Part shown: in pieces, positions 1 through 7,366 of the stretch
How positions within the stretch are numbered: position 1 is the first letter of the stretch
How the letters are laid out: every line of letters starts with the position of its first letter
Source of the DNA: Oligoflexia bacterium
Lineage (GTDB): Bacteria > Bdellovibrionota_G > JANQFH01
Reading direction: 5' to 3'
NCBI GenBank assembly: GCA_028277945.1
Contig: JANQFH010000011.1
Span: 1 to 7,555 of the forward strand
DNA length: 7,555 nucleotides
Notes under the pieces: model-generated
The model's database searches: none
Seen by the model: the letters and a program-made list of their open reading frames with translations, nothing else
Told to the model about the DNA's origin: nothing
Translations under genes and position numbers: made by a program

Positions 1-175
1 TCATGCAAATGTAGCTACAGATGTTCAGAGTCGGTCAATCTTGCAAATTGGAACACTTGCAAGGCGGCTGTATCAGGGCAGCTGCCGCCATGCAACTGAG
101 ATTGCAAGTGTGGTGCAAACATGCACCAAGATGCAACTCCGGAGCCGGCAAAAGCAAAAGTGTGCCAAAGGGCAC
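1..175. other. Left flanking DNA
   Basis: This stretch lies outside the left inverted repeat. I see no gene, RNA or recognisable repeat in it. The short open frames it contains have no recognisable motifs. Its last three bases (CAC, 173-175) equal the three bases just after the right terminus. Its last eight bases (AAGGGCAC) do not match the first eight bases of the right flank (CACTTCAG). Confidence 0.6.
173..175. repeat. Possible left copy of a 3-bp target duplication (CAC)
   Basis: CAC abuts the left terminus and CAC also follows the right terminus at 7383-7385. A 3-bp match is expected by chance about once in 64, and hAT transposition normally duplicates 8 bp. This is therefore weak evidence for a true target duplication. 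Confidence 0.2.
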
Positions 176-202
176 TAGGGGTGATGCCAACAGCGGACCC
201 CA
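176..202 (+). repeat. Left terminal inverted repeat (27 bp)
   Basis: These 27 bases are the exact reverse complement of 7356-7382. The repeat opens with TAGGGGTGATGCC and ends with GCGGACCCCA. Homology stops sharply after base 27, where the left end continues CACCCCACG and the inverted right end continues TGGGGTCAC. The base before the repeat also differs (C on the left, G on the inverted right), which fixes the outer boundary at 176. The final GGACCCCA is the same motif core that recurs through the subterminal array. Confidence 0.95.
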
Positions 203-272
203 CACCCCACGCCCCCACAGCATGGGGATCTACCGCACACAACACCCCACACCCCACATGGGGTCCCACAGC
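196..272. repeat. Left subterminal ACCCCAC / TGGGGTCCCA motif cluster
   Basis: Directly inside the left TIR the sequence is a dense run of ACCCCAC-type words in both orientations: GGACCCCACACCCCACG at about 196, a CATGGGG at about 221, ACACCCCACACCCCACATGG near 242, and TGGGGTCCCA ending near 268. The same words form the array at the other end of the element. By analogy with other hAT elements these are candidate transposase-binding sites. That role is inferred from position and repetition, not shown. Confidence 0.65.
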
Positions 273-572
273 CTAAATTGTGGGATAGCAACTTCCTGCA
301 CACATAAAACCTGTACACCAGAATGATGCAAAATAAAGGTATAATGATATAAAGTTTGTGGATGGTCTTCCTTTGGCCTTCCATGGTTTTTTCTTGTGAA
401 GCACTGCTGTGAGGGGTTTTGCAGCTGCAGTTAGCCAAAAGCAACCTTGGAGGAAATTGTGGAGGTTTGATGCAGCAATATATTGTAAACCATAGTTGGT
501 GTCAATTGCTTCCTTGTCAAATTTTTTTTAGACTGGTGTGTGTAGGCAAGCGAGTGCAGCAAAAGCGATCAG
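273..572 (+). promoter_or_regulatory. Putative promoter and 5' leader of the transposase gene
   Basis: This 300-bp stretch separates the left subterminal motifs from the transposase start codon. It holds an AT-rich patch with TATAAAG at 348-354, a reasonable TATA-box candidate about 220 bp upstream of ATG 573. A pyrimidine-rich run ending in TTTTTTTTAG at 530-531 resembles a 3' splice site, and AAAG|GTATAA at 339 resembles a donor, so a leader intron is conceivable. An upstream ATG at 470 opens a different frame that runs to TGA 641-643 and overlaps the main start. If it is kept in the mRNA it would lower translation of the transposase. All of this is inference from sequence patterns. Confidence 0.35.
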
Positions 573-3500
573 ATGCCCCAGCGCAAGCCTTCCAATCGCA
601 CTGCCGTGGGGCGACCCCCACGGCAGTCCTAGCGCAACCCTGAGCGTGAAGAAGACTTGCTATTTGACCCTAATGAAATGTATGGAGATGATGAGGTTAG
701 GGAGGCTGATCGCACTGGTGGAGGGCGTTTGAAACCTGTTTAGAGTGCTCAGGTGTAAGCTCATATGCTAGAATAGGCTAAGAAGGTGTTTGCAAAAAGG
801 GCAGAGAAGAAGCCCGAATTGAAGCACTTTACTGTAGTTAGTCTTGTAGCTGGTTATGCGAACAAGTATATGATCTAGTGTAACTTTTGCAAGGCCAATG
901 GGGTGACGAAGACCTACACCTACGACAAGCACCACTGCACATCCACCAATCCAGAGAAGCACATACATCACCATTTAGGAGGGGAAAAGAAGGAGAGAAA
1001 AGTTAGGGGGTCAAAGTTCGCTTTCTATGCAGAGGAGGCCATTCCAAGGCATATTGCGCTGATTTACCATGTGGTCAAAGACAAGCTACCAATTGCATCC
1101 ATTGAACGGGATGGTTTCCGAGCGATGGCAACAGTGCTTGCACCAGGGTAAGTGGGTGTCAAATTGGGCTTGTGAGGTAAACAATTGCAATGGTTGGTTG
1201 ATTTTGGTGAGTACGTGCATGTGCAGTGTATGGGCGGGAGCGTGGGGTCATCATGGGGTGTTTATATCCCTGCCTCACAGCCGATGACTGTGGCGGCGAC
1301 AATATTTCTGAGCGTGGGGTACCCCACGAAATGCTAGGATGTTCCATGGTGTAAAGAGCTGTATGAAAACTAAGTTCCCAAGAATAGTTATAATAGTAGT
1401 GCGGCTGTATGCTAAGTTTGAGAGGTTTTAAAGCGGTAGTGAAGCAGTGGCACACCAGTCGGGGCATGGGGGTAAAATTAGCATGTTCTCTGCGGTTTCC
1501 AATAGGTACAAACCGGGTGTTGACGACAGAGGCACAGAAAAGCCATATTGGGTTGATTTTTTGTGTATGCAATAAGGTTGTACGATATTTTTTGTTCGTG
1601 TAAGTTTTGACTGACAATGTTGCAGCCTTTTGCTATGAGGTCGACCCCTCGCACCCCATAGGGACTGATTTGTGTGGAATGTAGCTGTTCAAGGTGCCGG
1701 TTTGGGTGTCAATTGTGGAAGCACGGAACAGAGCTGCTAGGTAGCAGCACACCAATAGAGCACTGTTAGAAGAAGGTAAGGATACTGTAGGTTACTGTGA
1801 TGGGCTGAAGACTGACGATTTTGAGTTAGCTGGGAGGTGTACCAGTCGTGGGGTAGCGTGGGGTAAAAAGGTGCAGTGGGTTGAAAAAGCTTGCACATCA
1901 TCGCGCAACGAACAAGTTGTGCAACAAATATGCCATCGAAAGCTGCAATTATGTTATACTATTGAATGCGTTGCAGGTACAGGCTTCCATCACGGGCATG
2001 GCTCTACCAATAGGGCATCCCAGCTGCGTACCGGGCCACTTTGACGGCTTTGAAGTCGGCAATCCAAAAAAAGGCAGTCGCCTTGACTACTGATGGCTGG
2101 AAAAGCATACGCCATTAGAATGTATGGATAATTACCGCACGGTAAGCTTGGTTTCAAGTTGAGCTTATATGTTGTGGCACTGTTGCTCAGGTTTGTAAGT
2201 GGTATTGCGTGAATCTGGCAGGTAACCTTACAATCGCAAGCTTGATTATGCACACAGGAGTGTGTAACAAACCAGGGAAGTAAGCACAAGTTCAACATGA
2301 TACTTATATGCCAATTGGGTGCTGTTAGTAGGGGTACTTGCCGCACCTGCTGCATCCCAGGATGGATGGAATCGCTTGTATGCTGTTTGCTACTGTGGAA
2401 AGGTTGGTATATATTTGCCGTTGGCTGTCTAAAAACTGTACATACACAGGAAAATGTTGGCCATTTTACATAAGCAAACGCCACCCCCCCCAAAAAATTC
2501 TCGCTCGCGCGAAGCATCCTCGGCGAAGCCTGGAGGGCTTGCCGCCAGCCTCGCCTTCGGCGACGACTCCTGGCGGCGGCAAGCCCTCCAGGCTTGGCCT
2601 GCGGTGCTTCGCGCTCGCGCTTGGTATAGCAAAACTGCTATCACAAAAGCTGCACAACCACAAATACCTCACTTATCATGTTGTATCTCCTTTACCGCAC
2701 AGCAGGTGAGTGCAGGTACTGGCCGTTTGTAACAAGCATGCATTGCTAATATGGCAGGTGGTGCGAAGAGGTGCTTGGAAGTAGGGGGCAACTAAAGCTG
2801 AAGCCAAGGGAAACTTGCCTGGACATACGGATTATGGAGGGTAGTGTTGACCATGTGGTCCTCAAGCAATTCCTTAATGAGCAGATGAATAGATGGGGTG
2901 TCAAGAAATCAACAGTGGAAGGTACCCCGCTACCTTTGTACATGACTACAGACAGAGGCTCTAATATCAAGAAAGCATGCTAGGAAGATGAGGGGTTGGT
3001 GTGGACATCTTGCTTCTCCCATGCTATATAGCGTGCTATCCAATAACTGTTTGAGTGGATTGGTCAGGGGGAGCCAGTAAGGCAAGTTATTGCCTTTGCA
3101 ACTCACATGCACCGCAGTGCGGAGCACCATGGGCTTTGGGAATCTTTCTTGGTTGACTAGCTAAGAAAAAAAGCAAGGGCCATCATAACGCCGTCACCCA
3201 CAAGATGGGGGGGCTACCATGATTCCATTATCCGCTACCTTGAGCTCAAGGATGATATCCAAAAGTGGATAGACACTGACCAGCGGCTTGACAAGGAGTC
3301 TCGAATCACTCTGCGATCACTGGTGCTGGATGACAAAGCATGTGAAATTTTGGTCAGCGTCGGATACCTCCTGTTCTTCCCCAAGCTTCATGACTTGGCT
3401 GCGCAGGATCCACACATGGCGAGTGGAGTTGCTTCACTGAGGAACCTCCAACAGTTACTGGGGCGGCTGGAAACTTTGGAGAAGAAGCGGAGCAGCTGGA

Positions 3501-5566
3501 CCCCCGATGAGGCACAGTCCATTATGCAGGTAGAGGCTGCATATAAGTACATAAGCCTGGTACAAAACCACAATGAAGACATCCGCCAGATTGCTGCCCT
3601 CTGCCTCAGGCAGTGTATAGAGGTGCGCTATTCTGATGAATATGTGCGCCCGCTTACAGTGCTAAGCTTTTGGGACCCATTGTTAGCCATGCAGGAGTGG
3701 CCCAAATGGATATGGAAGGAGAGGAGCAGCCGGCAGAGGGCTGATGAGGAACGCCGCCTAAAAAAGCAGCTAAAGGAGTACATTGCAGCATGCAACAACT
3801 GTACAACAAGCCCACTTTTGCGTGATATGGGAGCTAACACGGAAGGTAGGTAAATTAGGTGCACCTTTGCGCCTGAATATGCACTTGTTTATGGATTATT
3901 GTGGTTTTATATACAGATCATGCTCTTTATTTTTTCTTGAAATAGTGCTGAAGGCATGTCAGCGGGTGTGGGCAGCGCATGCGCATGCTGCGGTGGTTTA
4001 GTGCATGTGAAACATGCTGCAGAATTTTACGGCAGCATGCTGGCGTTACCGTGGTAGCACCACAAGCTCAGTAGTGCTTATTCTCTTGCCATAGCAGCTG
4101 AGGATATGTGGAAAATGTTTTAGCTTCATGTGGTTGCTTGCATGTAGCTTAATGCACTGCCATACGCTGCACCTATGAGTTTTGCTGTGCACATGCAGCC
4201 TGAAGCGCTTGAAATTCAAGTGCAACATGGCGCACATATGATGTTGCCACCAGCCAGCCAGTCTGTACTCTGCAGGGTAAAGTACTTGCCAAATAGCATT
4301 CCAGTTGTCCCAAAGACCCAAACCCACTATTGTATCTTTGCTTGCCTGTACTTGACTTATGTTCTTCCCCATTCTATAGCCGCCATGGTGGCTGTAGCCC
4401 CCACCCCAGCGGGGGTCCCCACCGGCCACGACCCGTTAGACTTGATTGGGATGCAACCAGACCTTGATACTAGCCATGTGTCGCAAGATGTGCGGAGCAG
4501 CCAGGAACTGCGGAGCATGCAGCCTAGTCAAGACAGTTCACCATGCAAGGGGGAGATGAAACAGTTGTAGCTGACTATGGCTGCATTTTACAAACCCGCC
4601 CAGCCAACTACATCTAAACCAAGAGTTACTCCTATAGAGGAAGAGATGGCACGCTACCTGGCATCCATGCAAAGGTAAGATGGGAAGAAGTATTACAACC
4701 CTTTGCACTTTTGGGCAAGTAAAAAAGATGAACTGCCCCTTTTGTTCAAGGCAGCCGTGATTGCTTGCGGTGTGCCAGCATCCTCTGTGCGCTCTGAGTA
4801 GGCGTGGTCACATGCAGGGCGTATCAACAGCTCACAAAGGGAGCGCATGAGCATGGATACTCTTACTAAGCTTCTATTCTTACACCAGAATGCTGACCTA
4901 GACCACCTGCAGCAAGCTCTTAAGAAGGAAGATTTCCGAGCCGAGCGCGATCAGCTGCGCGCTGTCCGCCGAGCTACAGAAGAACTTCGCACTCTGCAGG
5001 CAGCAGAGTCGGACGTTGCACACGGTTGGACAGGTGGATCATCAGATCCCACACCTCCCTCCCCAGCGGTGGGTAGCAATGAGCAGGCGCCACCAGCATG
5101 GGTGCCACTTGCTTAGCAAGGTCAGCCTGCTGGCACTGGTTCAGGCCAGTAGCAGCTGCCAGAGCAGGGCGAGGTTAATGATGGGTCTTCAGATGAGTCA
5201 GATGAAGGGATGACATGGTCCGAATATGAACGTCAACGTGATGCCGAGGTAGAAGTACCTCAGATTGATGTAACTGCTGGGTTTGCAGAGGTGTGGTAGG
5301 GACCCATCCAAGACTTTGACACTACAATTAGAGAACTGCGCTTGTCTGATGAACTGGGGGAGGTAGTTGACTTTGGTAAGGGCGAGTTTTTCCGTAGGGG
5401 GGTGTATTATGAGGGGTCCACTGCTGCTGCTAAAGCGCAAAAAGCAGCTGAAGAGCTTGCTTAAGTGAAGCAAGCTGAGTACATGGATCGCAAAAGGAAG
5501 TGGCAAGAGGAAGAGGCTGCAAAAGACAAGCGCAAGAGAATGACGGGTTATTCATATACACCTTGA
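573..5566 (+). CDS. hAT transposase, four exons, UAA/UAG read as glutamine
   Basis: Cut-and-paste DNA transposase, expected to act in the nucleus by binding the element ends, excising it and reinserting it. Join 573-1147, 1977-2141, 2758-3845 and 4380-5566: 3,015 nt, 1,004 residues, ending at TGA. Visible motifs in order: GRPPR, a weak AT-hook-like patch (13-17); BED-type zinc finger with C103-x2-C106 and H130/H134; PGYRLPSR (191-198, rebuilt across intron 1); TTDGW with candidate catalytic D231; TTDRGSN with candidate D312; CFSHAI (332-337); TRW (395-397); a large helical insertion; EEEMARY (696-702), possible site of the third acidic residue; W721; PASSVRSE plus HAGRI and LLFL, the hAT dimerisation signature (about 742-777). 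A long tail follows, with a charged helical stretch (783-820), an acidic segment and basic NLS-like clusters (980-983, 993-996). Eighteen in-frame TAR codons occur and no internal TGA. ATG 573 is the first in-frame ATG after TGA 468. Under the standard code this would be a pseudogene. Confidence 0.88.
600..627. repeat. Perfect hairpin inside exon 1 made of the subterminal motif
   Basis: ACTGCCGTGGGG (600-611) is exactly complementary in inverted order to CCCCACGGCAGT (616-627), with a 4-base loop. It lies 27 bases after the start codon and encodes the TAVGRPPRQS part of the protein. The CCGTGGGG/CCCCACGG words are the same as those repeated near the element ends. A coding segment therefore doubles as a motif copy. 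A regulatory role is conjecture. Confidence 0.7.
1148..1976 (+). other. Intron 1 (829 bp, phase 2)
   Basis: The donor is CAGG|GTAAGT and the acceptor is GTTGCAG|G. Exon 1 ends with two bases of a Gly codon and exon 2 supplies the third. This rebuilds the PGYRLPSR stretch, which matches the conserved P-x-Y-x-x-P-S-R segment of hAT transposases. The intron contains several GTGGGGT/ACCCCAC words, including a perfect palindrome at 1313-1328 and a tandem pair at about 1847-1866. An internal open stretch (about 1577-1837, no TGA in one frame) contains a YEVDPS peptide, which I take as chance. Confidence 0.85.
1313..1328. repeat. 16-bp perfect palindrome of the subterminal motif in intron 1
   Basis: CGTGGGGTACCCCACG reads the same on both strands. 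It joins two head-to-head copies of the GTGGGGT word found in the element's subterminal arrays. Further copies lie nearby at about 1241-1260 (two) and 1847-1866 (two). It could be a binding site for the transposase or a host factor, but there is no direct evidence. Confidence 0.6.
2142..2757 (+). other. Intron 2 (616 bp, phase 2)
   Basis: The donor is CACG|GTAAGC and the acceptor is TATGGCAG|G. Exon 2 ends with CG and exon 3 begins with G, restoring an Arg codon and carrying the frame from ..VWIITAR into WCEEVLG. The intron carries a long GC-rich hairpin (2501-2622) whose base composition contrasts strongly with its AT-rich surroundings. I see no other gene or RNA in it. Confidence 0.85.
2501..2622. 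repeat. GC-rich foldback (hairpin) sequence inside intron 2
   Basis: The inner arms are 19-bp perfect complements: GCCTGGAGGGCTTGCCGCC at 2528-2546 and its inverse at 2575-2593. The outer arms are 10-bp perfect complements: GCGCGAAGCA at 2507-2516 and its inverse at 2605-2614. Imperfect pairing lies between and outside them. The central 28 bases contain another small stem (TCGCC-TTC-GGCGA, 2551-2563). The block is far richer in G+C than the flanking intron. It may be a small inserted foldback or MITE-like repeat; a C-run and A-run sit just upstream (2484-2497). I see no clear target duplication around it. Confidence 0.75.
3846..4379 (+). other. Intron 3 (534 bp, phase 1)
   Basis: The donor is GAAG|GTAGGT and the acceptor is TTCTATAG|C. 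Exon 3 ends with one base (G) and exon 4 begins with CC, giving GCC for Ala and keeping the frame. A competing donor at 3850 (TAG|GTAAAT) would put exon 4 out of frame, so the first is preferred. The intron holds small symmetrical words: GCATGCGCATGC (3977-3988) and a stem formed by CATGCTGC (4013-4020) with GCAGCATG (4032-4039). Confidence 0.82.
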
Positions 5567-6184
5567 ATGTTGAGCTTGTATAGCATATTTCCATCTACTT
5601 AAAACTGTCCAGCGGGTACTGGTTTACACACTTTACTGGGGTGCCACTACCTGGAGGCCTGGGGGGGGTGGGGCAGGGAGCTGGGAAGCTTCCCTCTTCT
5701 TACTTCTGAGAGCTAAAAATCTTCTGACTTAATTCAATGTGCTTAGTATATTAACTTATGCTAGTCATAAGTCACCTAATCACCAAATGGCCTTGTCTGT
5801 CCAAGTTGAAAGTTCCCACCCTGCAGGCTGCAATGTGATCAGATGCAAGATCAACAAAGGACATACAGTCAAAGATAGCCCAAGCAAATCAACTAAGCAC
5901 AAAGCAAATCCAATAAGTGCAGAACAATATATTCAAATGGTTTGCAGTTGTACTAACCTTGCATACCTTTGTACAGCACCCCCATGATCTTTTGGGGGAT
6001 TCCATCTAGTCCACCAATGTACCATAGTGACCCCACAGGCGTGCACATGTACGTAGGTCAATTGATGGGCTGTTGTTTGGTTGTATTGGTCACCAATAGC
6101 TGTTTCTCTTCTGGATTGGGTCTGTGCTTACACTACATTGGGAGTGGTCCATGGTGTTTGCCAGATTTGCCCACTGAGTGAGCA
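5567..6184 (+). other. 3' untranslated / non-coding region after the transposase
   Basis: About 620 bp lie between the TGA stop and the first right-end subterminal motif. The short open frames here have no recognisable domain. Transcription probably ends in this region, but I could not identify a convincing polyadenylation signal. The only notable structure is a G-rich run near its start (5661-5685), listed separately. Confidence 0.5.
5661..5685 (+). other. G-quadruplex-forming motif
   Basis: Four G-runs of at least three (eight, four, three and three) are separated by loops of T, CA and AGCT, meeting the usual intramolecular G-quadruplex pattern. It lies on the mRNA-sense strand about 95 bases after the stop codon. 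Folding and any role in transcript ending or stability are untested. Confidence 0.5.
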
Positions 6185-7366
6185 CGTGGGGCACCATGGG
6201 GTCAAACCCACAAAAGGCGTGGGACCCCACACAATGTACCCCACGCAGTCTTTACCATAGAGGACTATAGCAATACCAATATATACTTCATTAACTTGTT
6301 GCACACATACCATTCCTTGTATTTGGTATGCAACCACCACGCTTAAAGGGGGCGTGGGGTTGCACCTCACCCCACCGTGGGAGCTTGTATAGCAGTGTGG
6401 GACCCCACATCCAAAAGTAACAACTCCCACAATCCCACACCACTGCTCTTAAGATGATATAACCACAGAAATATGCATAAAACTCAGGTACACACTCAGG
6501 CAAAATGCAGCAATGTACTTAGGTTTGTACATATAAGGTCATGGGGTATGTGGGGTGCTTATGCCACCCCACAGTGGGAGGTGCGAACCATACATGTAGG
6601 GGCGTGGGACCCCATAAGTTTTACCTGTAACTCTTTACTGCATATAAACTTATTGATGCCTTACTGCAATGGTGCAAACTAGTTTACTGTTCAATTATAA
6701 CTGCTTCTAAAAAATTAGTGGGAGTGTGGGGTCCCACCATACCCCCCTGTGGGAGCTAGGTAGGGGCTATGGGACCCCATAGCCTCAGGCACGAAACCCC
6801 ATGCTCCCATCAAATATTTTTAAAGGTCTTTTACAGATACCTTGCTTCACAATATTCATGTATTCATCCACTGTTGTCTAGTCAACAACTATCCTGGCCT
6901 TTGTATTTGAGCATGGGGTTTGTGGGGTGTTTTTAAGCCCCATATGGGGTAAATATAAGTGCCGTGGGACCCCATGCTTGGGGACCAAAAAATTGCAAAT
7001 TATAAAACCACCCCTGCAAACTCTATTATATCACTAGATTCTGTCCTCAAAAATTTGGAGCAAATTGATCGCATGTGGCGAATTCGTGGCAAAATGTGGG
7101 GTCTGCAACAACCCCATATGGGGTAAAAAACCCCATTGTGGGGTGAAATTGCACCCCACGGCTATTTATAGTGCCCTCTGAGACATTCTGGCAATTCCAG
7201 TATTTTTAGAATTTTTTTTGGGGGTACCCGCAGCTATCTGGGCCATTGATGTTTTAAAATCTAATAATTTTTTTTTTGAGGTACCCCACGGCTAAAACCC
7301 CATGGGGTTTTAACTCCCATGGGGTCTGATTTTCGTCCCCACGGCTGTGACCCCATGGGGTCCGCT
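6185..7366. repeat. Right subterminal array of GTGGGGT/ACCCCAC and GGGACCCCA clusters, period about 190 bp
   Basis: Seven clusters of G/C-run motifs occupy roughly 6185-6246, 6348-6413, 6540-6618, 6716-6784, 6909-6983, 7094-7162 and 7279-7366, separated by AT-rich spacers. The anchor word GGGACCCCA occurs at 6221, 6399, 6606, 6771 and 6966. Variants at about 7152 (GCACCCCA) and 7349 (TGACCCCA) continue the series. The mean step is about 188 bp. Several units share an order of words: GTGGGGT, then CCCCA(C/T) with GTGGGAG or TGGGG, then GTGGGACCCCA. This suggests diverged tandem copies. Perfect palindromes are embedded (6938-6949, 7111-7124, 7293-7312, 7350-7363). Binding by the transposase is inferred from analogy with hAT subterminal repeats. 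Confidence 0.75.
7293..7312. repeat. 20-bp perfect palindrome near the right end
   Basis: TAAAACCCCATGGGGTTTTA is fully self-complementary and sits 44 bp inside the right TIR. A second palindrome with the same core, GACCCCATGGGGTC (7350-7363), overlaps the inner end of the TIR. The left end has no equivalent perfect palindrome, so the two ends differ just inside the TIR. Confidence 0.75.

Noticed and set aside
1159-1617. Minus-strand 152-codon open frame
   Set aside because: It lies within intron 1, has no recognisable motif, and looks like a chance frame opposite a non-coding region.
1577-1837. An extra exon inside intron 1, reading YEVDPSHPIGTDL and resembling the hAT P-x-Y-x-x-P-S segment
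   Set aside because: Direct splicing from 1147 to 1977 gives PGYRLPSR with matching phase and a good acceptor. No acceptor places the internal stretch in phase, and long TGA-free frames are common by chance when only one stop codon exists.
1990-2517. Minus-strand 175-codon open frame
   Set aside because: It runs antisense across exon 2 and most of intron 2, has no domain signature, and overlaps the clear transposase reading on the plus strand.
2454-2732. Short frames on both strands over the GC-rich hairpin
   Set aside because: Their composition comes from the palindromic repeat. The peptides on the two strands mirror each other and show no conserved pattern.
3323-3853. A stand-alone 176-codon gene under the standard code
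   Set aside because: It is the uninterrupted middle of exon 3. The same frame continues upstream through TAR codons with hAT motifs and its 'stop' at 3851 lies past the exon 3 donor.
4675-4751. A fourth intron starting at the donor-like AAAG|GTAAGA
   Set aside because: The frame continues straight through TAA (as Gln) into the conserved W and PASS segments of the dimerisation domain. Splicing to the nearest AG would delete them.
6185-7366. A CRISPR array or simple satellite
   Set aside because: Units are diverged, repeats are short and occur in both orientations, spacers are unequal, and the block belongs to the end of a eukaryotic transposon.
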